A stretch of DNA of 64,000 nt from Lichenihabitans psoromatis (GTDB lineage Bacteria; Pseudomonadota; Alphaproteobacteria; Rhizobiales; Beijerinckiaceae). Below the pieces are notes generated by a model, which did not search any database, was not told the origin of the DNA, and was given only the letters and a program-made list of their open reading frames with translations. The DNA lies in NCBI RefSeq assembly GCF_004323635.1, contig NZ_CP036515.1, positions 2,543,501-2,607,500 of the forward strand, read 5' to 3'. This document shows, one piece after another, positions 1 to 8,481 of this stretch; the stretch's first letter is position 1; every line of letters starts with the position of its first letter. A program made the translations under genes and the position numbers.

Positions 1-1
1 C

Positions 2-766
2 TTTACGCCGATTGGACAGCCCGCGCGCATTGCGCTCGGACTGTCTTTTTTCATCCTTTTCTTTGCTGTCTGGGCGTTCTTCACGCTCGGCGGCTTCGTG
101 TCGAAGACGTTCCTGGCCGACCCGCTGTCGATGCTGCGGGACGGCTACGTGTTGATCACGCGGTTCGATTTCATGACCGATATCGGCATGACGGTGTGGC
201 GCGTGGTCGGCGGTTTCGTCATCGCTACGCTTGTGGCGGTGCCGCTCGGCATTGCCATGGGGGCCTATAAGCCGGTCGAGGCGCTTCTCGAGCCGTTCGT
301 GTCCTTCGCGCGCTACCTGCCAGCCTCCGCCTTCGTCCCCCTGCTCATCCTCTGGGCCGGCATCGGGGAAACGCAGAAGCTGCTCGTCATCTTCATCGGC
401 TCGGTGTTTCAGATCATTCTGATGGTGGCCGGGCAGGTGGGGCAGACACGGCGGGACCTTGTCGAAGCCGCCTATACGCTTGGCGCGAACGATCGGGGCG
501 TGATCCGCCGCGTCCTCCTGCCAGCCAACGCGCCCGGCATCGCTGAAATCCTGCGGCTCGTTCTCGGTTGGGCCTGGACTTACGTGATCGTGGCGGAACT
601 CATTGGCTCGTCGTCCGGCATCGGCCACATGATCATCGATAGTCAGGCGTTGCTCGCGACCGGCAAGATGATCTTCGGGATCATTACGATCGGCGTGATC
701 GGGCTGATCTCCGACCTGTTTTTCAAAGCCTTGAACCGCAAGCTATTCGCCTGGACGTTCGCATGA
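2..766 (+). CDS. NitT/TauT-type ABC transporter permease (5' partial)
   Basis: Inner-membrane permease of an ABC importer of the nitrate/sulfonate/taurine class (SsuC/TauC/NrtB family). The reading frame is open to the first base of the window, so the start codon lies upstream; a GTG at 98 is internal, because the residues before it form a first membrane helix (around FFILFFAVWAFF). The middle carries the binding-protein-dependent permease domain with the EAA-type loop (DLVEAAYTLGANDRGVIRRVLLPAN). The stop overlaps the ATPase start by 4 bp (ATGA), so the two are translationally coupled. The substrate cannot be read from the sequence. The periplasmic binding protein is probably upstream, outside the window. 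Confidence 0.9.
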   Translation, partial: FTPIGQPARIALGLSFFILFFAVWAFFTLGGFVSKTFLADPLSMLRDGYVLITRFDFMTDIGMTVWRVVGGFVIATLVAVPLGIAMGAYKPVEALLEPFVSFARYLPASAFVPLLILWAGIGETQKLLVIFIGSVFQIILMVAGQVGQTRRDLVEAAYTLGANDRGVIRRVLLPANAPGIAEILRLVLGWAWTYVIVAELIGSSSGIGHMIIDSQALLATGKMIFGIITIGVIGLISDLFFKALNRKLFAWTFA

Positions 767-1569
767 GTGTTGCCAGAACCGACCAAGCCGCCAAATTGCG
801 GGTCGAGGGCGTCTCGCGCGTCTTTCGTGGCCCGCGCGGCGGCGAGACCGTTGCTCTTGCTCCCACCGATCTCACTGTTGCGGCGAATGACTTCATCACC
901 ATTCTCGGCCCTTCAGGCTGCGGAAAGTCGACCTTGCTCCGGATCGTGGCGGGGCTCGATCGGCCGAGTTCCGGGCGCGTGCTGCTCAACGGCAAGCCGG
1001 TGATCGGCCCTGGGCCGGACAGAGGCATGGTGTTTCAATCCTACACGCTCTTCCCGTGGCTCACGGTCGGGCAGAACATCGCCTTCGGGCTTCGCGAAAG
1101 AAACGTTCCGACGCGTGAGCAGGCCGACATCGTCGATACGTATCTTGGGCGGATGGGCCTCAAGGGATTCGAGCATCATCTACCGCGTCAGCTTTCCGGC
1201 GGCATGCAGCAGCGTACCGCCATCGCGCGCGCGCTCGCCAACGATCCCGACATCCTGTTGATGGACGAGCCGTTCGGGGCGCTGGATAACCAGACGCGTG
1301 CGCTGATGCAGGAATTGCTGCTCGACATTTGGGAACGCGACCGAAAGACGGTCTTGTTCGTGACGCACGACATCGAGGAAGCGATCTTCATGGCGTCGCG
1401 CGTTGTCGTCATGACGGCCCGGCCGGGCCGCATCAAGGCGGATGTGCCGGTCGATCTGCCCCATCCGCGTCGCTACACGATCAAAACGACGCCCGAGTTC
1501 AACGCCCTCAAGGCGCGGCTCACCGAGGAGATCCGAGTCGAGGCCGTCCTGGCCGCGCAGGCCGGTTGA
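763..1569 (+). CDS. NitT/TauT-type ABC transporter ATP-binding protein
   Basis: Cytoplasmic ATPase that powers the permease encoded just upstream. Visible motifs are Walker A (GPSGCGKST, about residue 49), Q-loop (MVFQSYTLFPW), signature (LSGGMQQR), Walker B (ILLMDEPFGALD) and switch His (VTHDIEEA). The 268-residue length and the FGALDNQTRALMQELLLDIW stretch match the SsuB/TauB/NrtD class. The ATG overlaps the permease stop by 4 bp. The gene ends 16 bp from the convergent cupin gene. Whether nitrate, sulfonate, a riboflavin or pyrimidine precursor is imported is unknown. Confidence 0.93.
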   Translation: MSVARTDQAAKLRVEGVSRVFRGPRGGETVALAPTDLTVAANDFITILGPSGCGKSTLLRIVAGLDRPSSGRVLLNGKPVIGPGPDRGMVFQSYTLFPWLTVGQNIAFGLRERNVPTREQADIVDTYLGRMGLKGFEHHLPRQLSGGMQQRTAIARALANDPDILLMDEPFGALDNQTRALMQELLLDIWERDRKTVLFVTHDIEEAIFMASRVVVMTARPGRIKADVPVDLPHPRRYTIKTTPEFNALKARLTEEIRVEAVLAAQAG

Positions 1570-1585
1570 CGCAAGGCGTTGGCGC

Positions 1586-2119
1586 TCACGGGTGCTTGTG
1601 GATCGGGTCGACCCAATAAACCGCTTCGGGTGGCTCCACCGGGTCGACATTGGTGATGTTGACCACGATGGCTTCGTTGTCGGATCGGACCAGAACGCAT
1701 TCGAGCGGCTGGTCGGGGTCGGCGTTGATCTCTTGATGCGGCACGAAGGGTGGCACGAAGATGAAGTCGCCGGCTTCCGCCTCGGCCACAAATTCCAGCC
1801 GTTCTCCCCACCGCATACGCGCACGGCCGCGCACCACGAAGATCACGCTTTCGAGGTCGCCGTGATGATGCACGCCGGTCTTCGCATTGGGCTCGATCCG
1901 CACCGTTCCGGCCCAGATTTTCTGAGCACCGACGCGCGCATGATCGATGGCGGCCTGCCGGAACATGCCCGGCGTCTGCGGCGTGTTGGAATCGAGCTGG
2001 TCGCCCTTGATGACCCGAATACCGTCATGCTTCCAGCGCGCCGGCGCCTCGTGGTGATGATCGGAATGGTCGTGGTCGCCATTGGCTTGGTCGTGTTGAT
2101 GATCGTCTTGGCTCTGCAT
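1586..2119 (-). CDS. Cupin domain protein with His-rich N-terminus
   Basis: A single-domain cupin of 177 residues. Residues 1-25 are very rich in His, Asp and Gln (HQHDQANGDHDHSDHHH), which looks like a metal-binding tail. The cupin core follows, with motif 1 HHHGDLESVIFVVRG and motif 2 AGDFIFVPPFVPHQE, which supply the metal-ligand His/Glu residues. No signal peptide is seen, so it is probably cytoplasmic. Related uncharacterised cupins are annotated as having dioxygenase or isomerase folds; the substrate cannot be deduced. It converges on the ABC ATPase gene and lies in the same orientation as the downstream flippase gene, about 155 bp away. Confidence 0.8.
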   Translation of the reverse strand: MQSQDDHQHDQANGDHDHSDHHHEAPARWKHDGIRVIKGDQLDSNTPQTPGMFRQAAIDHARVGAQKIWAGTVRIEPNAKTGVHHHGDLESVIFVVRGRARMRWGERLEFVAEAEAGDFIFVPPFVPHQEINADPDQPLECVLVRSDNEAIVVNITNVDPVEPPEAVYWVDPIHKHP

Positions 2120-2274
2120 GGTCGCGCTCGCGGTTCGGGGTCGCGTTATTCACCGGATGGCCAGATGCAAGGCAGGCCTGCCGCGCGGCTTCGGATCGAG
2201 AGAAGTATGGTCGGGAGCGAGCCGCAACGCGAGGCGTTATCGCACCTGATTTCCCGTTCGCTGCTGCGAGGCCA

Positions 2275-3804
2275 CTATCCCAAGATGAGCCGCATGGCGG
2301 GATCAATGGCGCGTGCCAGTCCGCTCGGCATCATGCGTGACACCGACCGGAGCCGAGCGATGTCGTCGGGCGGGAGGGCCGCCAGCAGCCTGACCGCGAT
2401 GAGGTAGGTAGCAGCACCGGCTCCAATTGCGACCAGCAACCCAAGGATGCCGCCGACCAGATCGAGGCAGAGCCGTGCCGTGATCGCGCAGAGCACGGCG
2501 GCCGCGAACAGACGTGCCAATGACGCGATCGGGATTTCGAAATGGAGGCGACGGACGAGAAACCAGGACGATACCCCGACCGCGACCAATTGGGTCGCGG
2601 CCCTGGAATAGGCCGCGCCCATCGGACCCAGGGGGCCAATCACGAGAAGGCCGCCGACGATAGACAGCACGGCGCCCACGAGGCCGACGTAGAAATCGAC
2701 GTCGCTGCGCTCCATGGCCCACATCAAGTTGGTGCCCACCGTCGCGACAGCCGAGATGGACGCGGCGCAGACCAGGATCGTGGCGGCCGGAATGGCGCCC
2801 GCAAAGGCTTGGCCGTAGAGCAGCGTCAGAACGGCCGGCATGACGGCCGCTAGACCGAGGCAGGCCGGGAAGACCAGAAACGCCATCAATCGCGTGCCGG
2901 TCGCATAAACCCGTCGCATCGCCTCGACGTCGTTTTGTCCGCGCTGTTCGGAAAAATGCGGCAGCAATCCCCAGGTCAGCATGAGGGGTCCCTGGATCGC
3001 CAGATTGGCTAAGGTCAGGCCGACCGTGAAGAGGCCGATCGATTGAATGCCCCAGAACACCTGCAGGAAGAACACCTCGATCCGTGACCAGATGAAGAAG
3101 CCTAGAATCTCGGACGCCCAGCGGAACCGCGCATAGGTGACGATCCTGGCTTTCAAGTCGGGCGCTGCTTTGCCCGGCTCGCGCCAGATTTCATGCAGCA
3201 CCAAGAGCGGCAACAGGCTCGCACAGAGATAGCCGCCGACCGCGCCGCGCACCCCGAACAGCGAACTCCCGATCGCGAGCGCCACAAGCTGTGCCGCCAT
3301 GGAGATGCTGGTGATCTTGGCGACGCGCGAAAAGGCGTGCATGCCGCGCAAGTAACTCCGCGCATATTCGGCTAAAGCTTGGGCCAGACAGGTCAAACCG
3401 ACCAGTCCACAGATCATCGGATCGTGCAGCGGCGTTTGGGGGTTGAACTGCGCCAGGGCGTCGGAGTGTTGGACGATCAGCCAGCCCGCGTAGGACGCAA
3501 AGCCGATTGCTGGAAGCGCTGTCGCCAAAAGGAATGGGCGAAACAAATAGGCCGCGAGGCGCATCGCCTGCTGCGTCTCTCCCCGACCCAGCATTTCGGG
3601 CAAATAGCGGGCCAGCGTGAAGGGCAGGCCGAGGCTGGTGAGCGTGGTCGCGACGCCGACCACCCAGACGACATAAGCGACCGCGCCAGTGGCCTCCACG
3701 CCCAGGAGACGCGCCACGATCAGGCTGCTGGCAAAGCTACCGAGAGTTGTGCTGACGCCCGCGATCGTTCCGAATAGCGAATTGCGAACGAATCGACTGC
3801 TCAT
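2275..3804 (-). CDS. Polysaccharide flippase (Wzx/RfbX-type, MOP superfamily)
   Basis: A 509-residue integral membrane protein of the polysaccharide biosynthesis/oligosaccharide flippase family. Flippases of this family move lipid-linked repeat units across the inner membrane. The start is MSSRFVRNSLFGT, with GAGG about 8 bases upstream. About 12-14 hydrophobic segments are spread over the whole length, with the typical GVEATGAVAYVVWV region near the first helices. It transcribes away from the GT2 gene at 3963, with which it shares a 158-bp promoter region holding the conserved 15-mer. With ExoY, ExoF, ExoP and the glycosyltransferases it forms a Wzx-type EPS system. Confidence 0.88.
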   Translation of the reverse strand: MSSRFVRNSLFGTIAGVSTTLGSFASSLIVARLLGVEATGAVAYVVWVVGVATTLTSLGLPFTLARYLPEMLGRGETQQAMRLAAYLFRPFLLATALPAIGFASYAGWLIVQHSDALAQFNPQTPLHDPMICGLVGLTCLAQALAEYARSYLRGMHAFSRVAKITSISMAAQLVALAIGSSLFGVRGAVGGYLCASLLPLLVLHEIWREPGKAAPDLKARIVTYARFRWASEILGFFIWSRIEVFFLQVFWGIQSIGLFTVGLTLANLAIQGPLMLTWGLLPHFSEQRGQNDVEAMRRVYATGTRLMAFLVFPACLGLAAVMPAVLTLLYGQAFAGAIPAATILVCAASISAVATVGTNLMWAMERSDVDFYVGLVGAVLSIVGGLLVIGPLGPMGAAYSRAATQLVAVGVSSWFLVRRLHFEIPIASLARLFAAAVLCAITARLCLDLVGGILGLLVAIGAGAATYLIAVRLLAALPPDDIARLRSVSRMMPSGLARAIDPAMRLILG

Positions 3805-3858
3805 CTGCTCAACCTCGCTTTTGCGTCGATGTTCCCTTTACGTACTGTTACCTCAAAT

Positions 3859-3873
3859 TGCTACCACAGGTTG
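3859..3873. promoter_or_regulatory. Shared EPS intergenic motif, copy 1
   Basis: The sequence TGCTACCACAGGTTG lies in the divergent region between the flippase gene (minus) and a GT2 gene (plus). The same 15 bases recur exactly at 7002-7016, in the other divergent EPS promoter region. Position and conservation suggest a binding site for a regulator of the EPS genes; the regulator is unknown. Confidence 0.45.
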
Positions 3874-3962
3874 CGATTATCGATGAGATGGGCCATCAGT
3901 CTGCATGCGCTCAGCCGGTGGGCGGTTCGCTGAATTGAAACGTGGCAGAGGGTGGAGCTTGG

Positions 3963-4991
3963 ATGGCGGACGACATGGCTTTGCGGCTCGCCGTGATCAT
4001 CCCGACTTACAATTACGAGCGCTATGTCGGCCGCGCGATCGAGAGTGTGACGCGCCAGATCGATCCCCGCGTCGAACTCATCGTCGTCGACGATGGCTCG
4101 ACCGATGGCTCATGGGCGGTCATCCAGTCTTATGGGATCGCAAAGAGCTTCCTGGTCGAGAATGGGGGCGCGGCACGCGCGTGCCTGCAAGGCTTCGCGC
4201 AGACGACCGCGCCGTTCGTCCTCTTCCTGGACGCCGATGACGAATTGATCGAGGGGGCGCTCGCGCGCATTTTGGAGAATCTCGACGATCGGGTCGCCAA
4301 GCTTCAATTTCCGCTTTTACCGATCGACGAAAACGGGACCGTGATCGGGGATCCGCTGCCGCCGCTCAGAGACTTTCGGGACCGCGCAACGTTGATGCGC
4401 GATGTCGCCGTGAATGGCGTCTATTCCAGCCCCCCGACATCCGGCAACGTTTTCCACCGCAGCCTGTGTGCGTTGATCGAGGAGGTCGATTACGAAACAT
4501 GGGTCGATGGCGTCACTCTGATCGCCGCCCCGTTTTTCGGTGATGTGGTCAGCCTATCGACTCCGCTCGGCCGCTATCGCATCCATGGGGCGAACTTTTC
4601 GGGATCGGGGGCGGCGTTGACGTCCAAACGTTTTCAAGCCGAGGCGGACCGCTTCGTCTCTCGGCTTGACCATCTCAAGCGCACGCTCGTGGCCAAGGGT
4701 GAAAGCCGCGCGCTGCTCGAGCCCGACCAGTCCTTCTATTATCGCGAGACCAGGACATATCAGAGCGTCTTCGAAGCGAGGCGCCCACGGATAGGGCACG
4801 TTCTTGTCACGCTTGCGTGTCTCGCCCGCAGCACAGGGTCGCCCTCGGCCAAAGCGGCAAAAGCCCTGATCATCGGGCTTTGCATGATCCTTCCGAACCT
4901 TGCGTCACGGCGCGTGGTCGAGTATCGGTTCAGAGCCGGTCGCCGATCGTTCGTCGGCCTGATGCGAAGCCTGTTCCCCGCGACGTCGTGA
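3963..4991 (+). CDS. Family 2 glycosyltransferase
   Basis: A GT-A fold transferase that should add a sugar from a nucleotide sugar to the growing lipid-linked EPS repeat unit at the cytoplasmic face. Motifs: LAVIIPTYNYERYVGRAIESV at the N-terminus, VVDDGSTDGSW (donor binding) and LFLDADDEL (DxD-type metal site). About 342 residues. ATG 3963 is chosen because GGAG sits 5 bases upstream; a GTG at 3942 and an ATG at 3975 are alternatives. The C-terminal third has no recognised domain. Its last 87 bp overlap the 3' end of the convergent glycosyltransferase gene on the other strand. The sugar specificity is unknown. Confidence 0.9.
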   Translation: MADDMALRLAVIIPTYNYERYVGRAIESVTRQIDPRVELIVVDDGSTDGSWAVIQSYGIAKSFLVENGGAARACLQGFAQTTAPFVLFLDADDELIEGALARILENLDDRVAKLQFPLLPIDENGTVIGDPLPPLRDFRDRATLMRDVAVNGVYSSPPTSGNVFHRSLCALIEEVDYETWVDGVTLIAAPFFGDVVSLSTPLGRYRIHGANFSGSGAALTSKRFQAEADRFVSRLDHLKRTLVAKGESRALLEPDQSFYYRETRTYQSVFEARRPRIGHVLVTLACLARSTGSPSAKAAKALIIGLCMILPNLASRRVVEYRFRAGRRSFVGLMRSLFPATS

Positions 4992-6107
4992 GCCGCGCAA
5001 TAACTCATGGCTGAGTGCGACGTGCCGCGACACGTAGGCGCGCGACCCAAGATCGTCGGCACGCATCCGGGCTTGGGCGCGACTGGCGAAATGCACGCTG
5101 AGTTGCGGATTGGCCGCGAAAGCCTGGGCAGCTCGGCGAAGCAATGTGGGATTTCCAGGCTCGACGAAACACACGTCGTCATCTCGAAAATATCCGTCGA
5201 GCCCGCCGACCCTGCTGGCCACGGTCGGCAGTCCAAACAGCGCCGCCTCTTGCAGCACGGTGATGCCCGAGGCATGCATATTTGGCTTGAGCGGCAGAAC
5301 CATGAGGTCGGCGGCGCCGTAGAGCAGCTTGAGTGCTTCGTTGTCGCGTGGGGTCACGACCGCGATGTTTCGGTAACTCGAGAGATCGGTGCGGATCGTC
5401 TGAGACGCGATCGTGAGGCTGAAACCGGCGATGTTGCCAAATGCGGCGACAAGACACTCCCAATCGCGGTGCCGATCGTTGCCGACGGCCAGGATGCGAA
5501 GCGGCGATCGCACGGTCCCGCCCCGCGGCTCGGCCTGAATATCGGCTCGGATGCCGAATTGAACGAACTCACATGGCTTGCCTGGAAACAGGGCCGAAGC
5601 CACGCTCGCATTCACAGGAGACAGGAACGTCAGCACGTCCGCGCTCTCGATCAACCATCGGTAGAAGCGTTGCCGAAGCGGGTGTAGCCGCGACCACCCG
5701 TCAATCAGCCACACGCTTTGGGCGATCAACCGCGGCCGATGCGTGGCGGATCGTTGCTTGAGGAGCAGCGAGACCGCGAGATGTTGTGACTCGGTATGGG
5801 TCCAGATGACATCCGCCGCCATCATGGCGTGGCGATTGCGAAAAGCATGCAGGACATCGAAGCCAAGCACGAGCCGCAAGAATCCCCGTAGAGAGTGGCC
5901 GATATAACTCTCGGCGTGATCGGTCGAAAAGACGACGTCGCAGCCATGCTCGACGGCATGGTGATAGCCGTAGGGGCGAGGTTCGTTGAGGCCGAGAAGG
6001 CGCCCGTCCCGCCACTTTTCCTCCCACTGTCGAGCGTCGAAGCCATAGGCGAGATGCGCGAAAATCCGCATGCGTTCAGGCTCACCCTCAGTCGATGGCT
6101 GCGTCAT
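4905..6107 (-). CDS. Family 4-like glycosyltransferase
   Basis: A 400-residue GT-B transferase. The N-terminal half (MRIFAHLAYGFDARQWEEKW) is distinctive. The C-terminal half has the retaining GT4 pattern: RILAVGNDRHRDWE, then ADLMVLPLKPNMHASGITVLQEAALFGLPTVAS with the E-x7-E-type donor site. Its ATG shares one base with the stop of the GH16 gene upstream (TGATG), so the two form an operon. The last 29 codons lie antisense to the end of the GT2 gene. The Arg-rich C-terminal tail may be a by-product of that overlap. Probable role: adding a side-chain or backbone sugar during EPS repeat-unit assembly. Confidence 0.87.
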   Translation of the reverse strand: MTQPSTEGEPERMRIFAHLAYGFDARQWEEKWRDGRLLGLNEPRPYGYHHAVEHGCDVVFSTDHAESYIGHSLRGFLRLVLGFDVLHAFRNRHAMMAADVIWTHTESQHLAVSLLLKQRSATHRPRLIAQSVWLIDGWSRLHPLRQRFYRWLIESADVLTFLSPVNASVASALFPGKPCEFVQFGIRADIQAEPRGGTVRSPLRILAVGNDRHRDWECLVAAFGNIAGFSLTIASQTIRTDLSSYRNIAVVTPRDNEALKLLYGAADLMVLPLKPNMHASGITVLQEAALFGLPTVASRVGGLDGYFRDDDVCFVEPGNPTLLRRAAQAFAANPQLSVHFASRAQARMRADDLGSRAYVSRHVALSHELLRGSRRRGEQASHQADERSATGSEPILDHAP

Positions 6108-6946
6108 CAGGGTCGCTCGCGATAGGCGCGGATGTAATCGATCGTCATGATCGAAGGATTGGGCGTCTCGTCGATCGGCCAGCCTGATCCCATCGCTAGG
6201 TTAGCCAAGATCATCAGTTTGTTTTTATGTTCGGGCGGGGTCGGGCAGCGCCATTTGGGCTTGCGGTCGAGGTAGACCGTGATCCAATCGGGGTAGACCG
6301 TGATCCAATCGGGCCGGACCAGCACACCATAGGTGTGGAACTCGTCGTAGAGGCTGCCCTCCGGAACCTCGATCACAGTCTTGCGGGCTGCGTCGTCGTC
6401 ATTGGGCGGCTTCGGCCAGATGTGAACCAGTGCCTGATAAAGCGTCGGGAAATGGCCGTAGTGTTCGATCACATCAATTTCGATGCCTGGGATCGGCGAG
6501 CCTTTCGGCAAGACTGTGTTGAGCCAAAAAGCCGGCCACAGTCCTTTGCCGGATGGGAGCTTGGCCCGCATCTCGAAGTAACCATACTGCTGAGAGAAGC
6601 CTTGCCCGGTGGTGTCGACCGAGGACAGCAGGCCCGATTGCCACACGCCGGCTGATGTCTTGCTGGCGATGATCTCGAGATGCCCGTCGACGATCTTGAA
6701 AGGTCCCATTGGGCCGGGATCGGTGAAGCGAGCGTCGCCGAAATCTCCACCCCATGACGTATGCGCAGCCCATTTCGCGCCAAAGCCCGTGCCGGACACG
6801 TCAAGGCGATCGAACTCGTCCGAAAAGGCGAGTTCGAAATGGCTCAGATCGATCGCTGCCTCCTGGGCGGCAGCGCGCGGCGGCGACAACAGCAAGATGG
6901 CCGCGACGAGCGACGATCCGACGAGAACGGAGAGGTTGGCTTGCAC
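6107..6946 (-). CDS. Secreted family 16 glycoside hydrolase (ExoK-like)
   Basis: A 279-residue protein with a Sec signal peptide (about residues 1-27, ending AAAQEA) and a GH16 beta-jelly-roll domain. The catalytic motif EIDVIEHYG gives nucleophile Glu156, Asp158 and acid/base Glu161. In rhizobial EPS clusters such enzymes (ExoK) cut nascent beta-glucan polymer and control chain length. The start is GTG 6946. It is first in an operon with the GT4-like gene. Oddity: residues about 212-225 read PDWITVY twice, from a 21-bp perfect tandem duplication in a strand that is normally single copy. That could disturb folding. Confidence 0.88.
   Translation of the reverse strand: MQANLSVLVGSSLVAAILLLSPPRAAAQEAAIDLSHFELAFSDEFDRLDVSGTGFGAKWAAHTSWGGDFGDARFTDPGPMGPFKIVDGHLEIIASKTSAGVWQSGLLSSVDTTGQGFSQQYGYFEMRAKLPSGKGLWPAFWLNTVLPKGSPIPGIEIDVIEHYGHFPTLYQALVHIWPKPPNDDDAARKTVIEVPEGSLYDEFHTYGVLVRPDWITVYPDWITVYLDRKPKWRCPTPPEHKNKLMILANLAMGSGWPIDETPNPSIMTIDYIRAYRERP
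6271..6313 (-). repeat. Two-copy 21-bp tandem duplication inside the GH16 gene
   Basis: Two identical 21-bp units (about 6272-6292 and 6293-6313) lie head to tail. Each unit encodes PDWITVY on the minus strand, so the duplication is in frame and adds seven residues. Perfect identity implies a recent slippage event. Confidence 0.95.
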
Positions 6947-7001
6947 GCGATCGCCCTCATGGCCGTCGGATCAGATGGAGGGCAGGTCCTCCGTGATTGT
7001 C

Positions 7002-7016
7002 TGCTACCACAGGTTG
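7002..7016. promoter_or_regulatory. Shared EPS intergenic motif, copy 2
   Basis: An exact second copy of TGCTACCACAGGTTG, 56 bp upstream of the GH16 start and 57 bp upstream of the -35 element predicted for the exoF-like gene. The location between two divergent EPS transcription units matches copy 1. Confidence 0.45.
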
Positions 7017-7072
7017 TTGTGAGGTTCCAGGTTTTCGGCGGGGACGATCCGTTGCTGAGGCAAGACACGCGA

Positions 7073-7101
7073 TTGACCAATGGTGCCCTGCAGCATATTC
7101 A
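7073..7101 (+). promoter_or_regulatory. Putative sigma-70 promoter of the exoF-like gene
   Basis: TTGACC at 7073-7078, a 17-bp spacer, then TATTCA at 7096-7101, ending about 35 bp before the ATG at 7136. The match to the housekeeping consensus is good. It is inferred from sequence only. Confidence 0.5.
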
Positions 7102-7135
7102 ACTTATGATTGATATTCGTTAAAGGGTTGCGTCG

Positions 7136-8458
7136 ATGATCGTGCCTCGTCCAGTCGTGCTCATGCTGTTTTGGATCGCCATGTTGGCGGCCATGCCGGC
7201 GAGTGCGGAGACTGCGGACTATCGGCTAGGGCCGCAAGATAAGCTGCAGATCAAAGTCTATGATTGGCGGACCGGGGCCGGCGAGGCTTATCAATGGACG
7301 GCACTGAACGGCGAGTTCACGGTTGGTGCGTCCGGCGCCATATCGCTTCCGTTGCTCGGCGAGCTCCCGGCGTCCAATGGCCCGACCTCGGCGCTGGCAA
7401 GCATCATCGGTGAGAGACTGCAGGCCAAAATCGGGCTGGCCCAGCGGCCGGATGCCTCGGTTCAGGTCATCAAATATCGACCCTTTTACATCATCGGTGC
7501 CGTGCAAAAGCCGGGTGATTACGACTACAGGCCCGAGTTGACGGTTTTACAGGCCGTCAGCACGGCCGGGGGTATGTTGCGTGCACCGGACGACAACCTG
7601 TTCGGCCTCGAACGCGACTCCCTGGTCAATCGTGGTGACCTACGGGCCCGTGCCATGGAGCGGTTCGGACTGCTGGCCCGTCAAGCGCGCCTCGACGCCG
7701 AGGTGAAGGACGCCGACAGCATCGTTTTCCCGGCCGATCTCACGACCCGCGCCGCGGATGCGGACCTCGCGCGAATGATGCGCGAGGAGCAATTGATTTT
7801 CGAGGCGCGCCGCGACTCGCTGCGATCGCAGACCGATGCGCTCAATCAAACGAAGCTGCTTCTGAGCCATGAAGTGGAGTCGCTTGCGGCGAAGGATGCG
7901 TCACTGTTGCGCCAGCTCGATGTGACCAAGAAGGAGCTCGATCAGGTCAGCGGTCTGGTCGCCAAGGGGCTTGCGGTGCTGCCGCGTCAGTTGGCGGTCG
8001 AGCAAAGCTCCGCACAATTCGAAAGTAGCCGCCTCGACGTTCAGCTCGCGACCTTAAGGACCCAGCAGGATATCGCGAAGACCGGTCGCGACATCCTCGA
8101 ACTGCATAATGAACGGCGTCGTGAGGCGCTGAGGGAGGCGGCCGACATTCATGCCAAGCTCATCGAGGCGAACGAGAGGATCGATACGGCGCAGAGCCTG
8201 ATCTATCAGTCCGAGGTGCGCGCGCCGCTTGCGATGGCGGCCAACGGAAACGACCGAGCCCCCCTTTATTGGCTCCTTCGGCGCAGCAACGGCGTGTCCG
8301 AGACGATCGCGGCGCAAGAAGGCGATCTGGTGCAGCCGGGCGATATCGTGCGGGTCGACGTTCCCAGGCGCGGGACCGGAGCGTCTCAGCGCGCCATGGC
8401 GGACCGCAACCCGACGACCGTGGTTGGCCAAGCCGGCTCGAGGCTTTCGGGCTTTTAA
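7136..8458 (+). CDS. Polysaccharide export protein (ExoF/Wza-like)
   Basis: A 440-residue exported protein of the polysaccharide biosynthesis/export family. After a signal peptide (about residues 1-23, ending ASAET) comes the Poly_export domain (YRLGPQDKLQIKVYDW to about 115). An SLBB-type segment follows (YIIGAVQKPGDYDY), and then a long helical coiled-coil stretch (about 200-350) as in rhizobial ExoF. No lipobox is seen, unlike E. coli Wza. Role: with ExoP it should form the periplasmic part of the EPS export channel. It is divergent from the GH16 operon and followed by the GH1 gene on the same strand. Confidence 0.87.
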   Translation: MIVPRPVVLMLFWIAMLAAMPASAETADYRLGPQDKLQIKVYDWRTGAGEAYQWTALNGEFTVGASGAISLPLLGELPASNGPTSALASIIGERLQAKIGLAQRPDASVQVIKYRPFYIIGAVQKPGDYDYRPELTVLQAVSTAGGMLRAPDDNLFGLERDSLVNRGDLRARAMERFGLLARQARLDAEVKDADSIVFPADLTTRAADADLARMMREEQLIFEARRDSLRSQTDALNQTKLLLSHEVESLAAKDASLLRQLDVTKKELDQVSGLVAKGLAVLPRQLAVEQSSAQFESSRLDVQLATLRTQQDIAKTGRDILELHNERRREALREAADIHAKLIEANERIDTAQSLIYQSEVRAPLAMAANGNDRAPLYWLLRRSNGVSETIAAQEGDLVQPGDIVRVDVPRRGTGASQRAMADRNPTTVVGQAGSRLSGF

Positions 8459-8461
8459 CAA

Positions 8462-8481
8462 GGACTGACTGACGGCAGTCC
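8462..8481 (+). terminator. Small hairpin after the exoF-like gene
   Basis: GGACTG pairs with CAGTCC (6 bp, 8-nt loop) directly downstream of the stop codon at 8458. No U tract follows, so it may be a weak terminator or an mRNA 3' stabiliser. It abuts the larger inverted repeat at 8481-8573. Confidence 0.3.
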
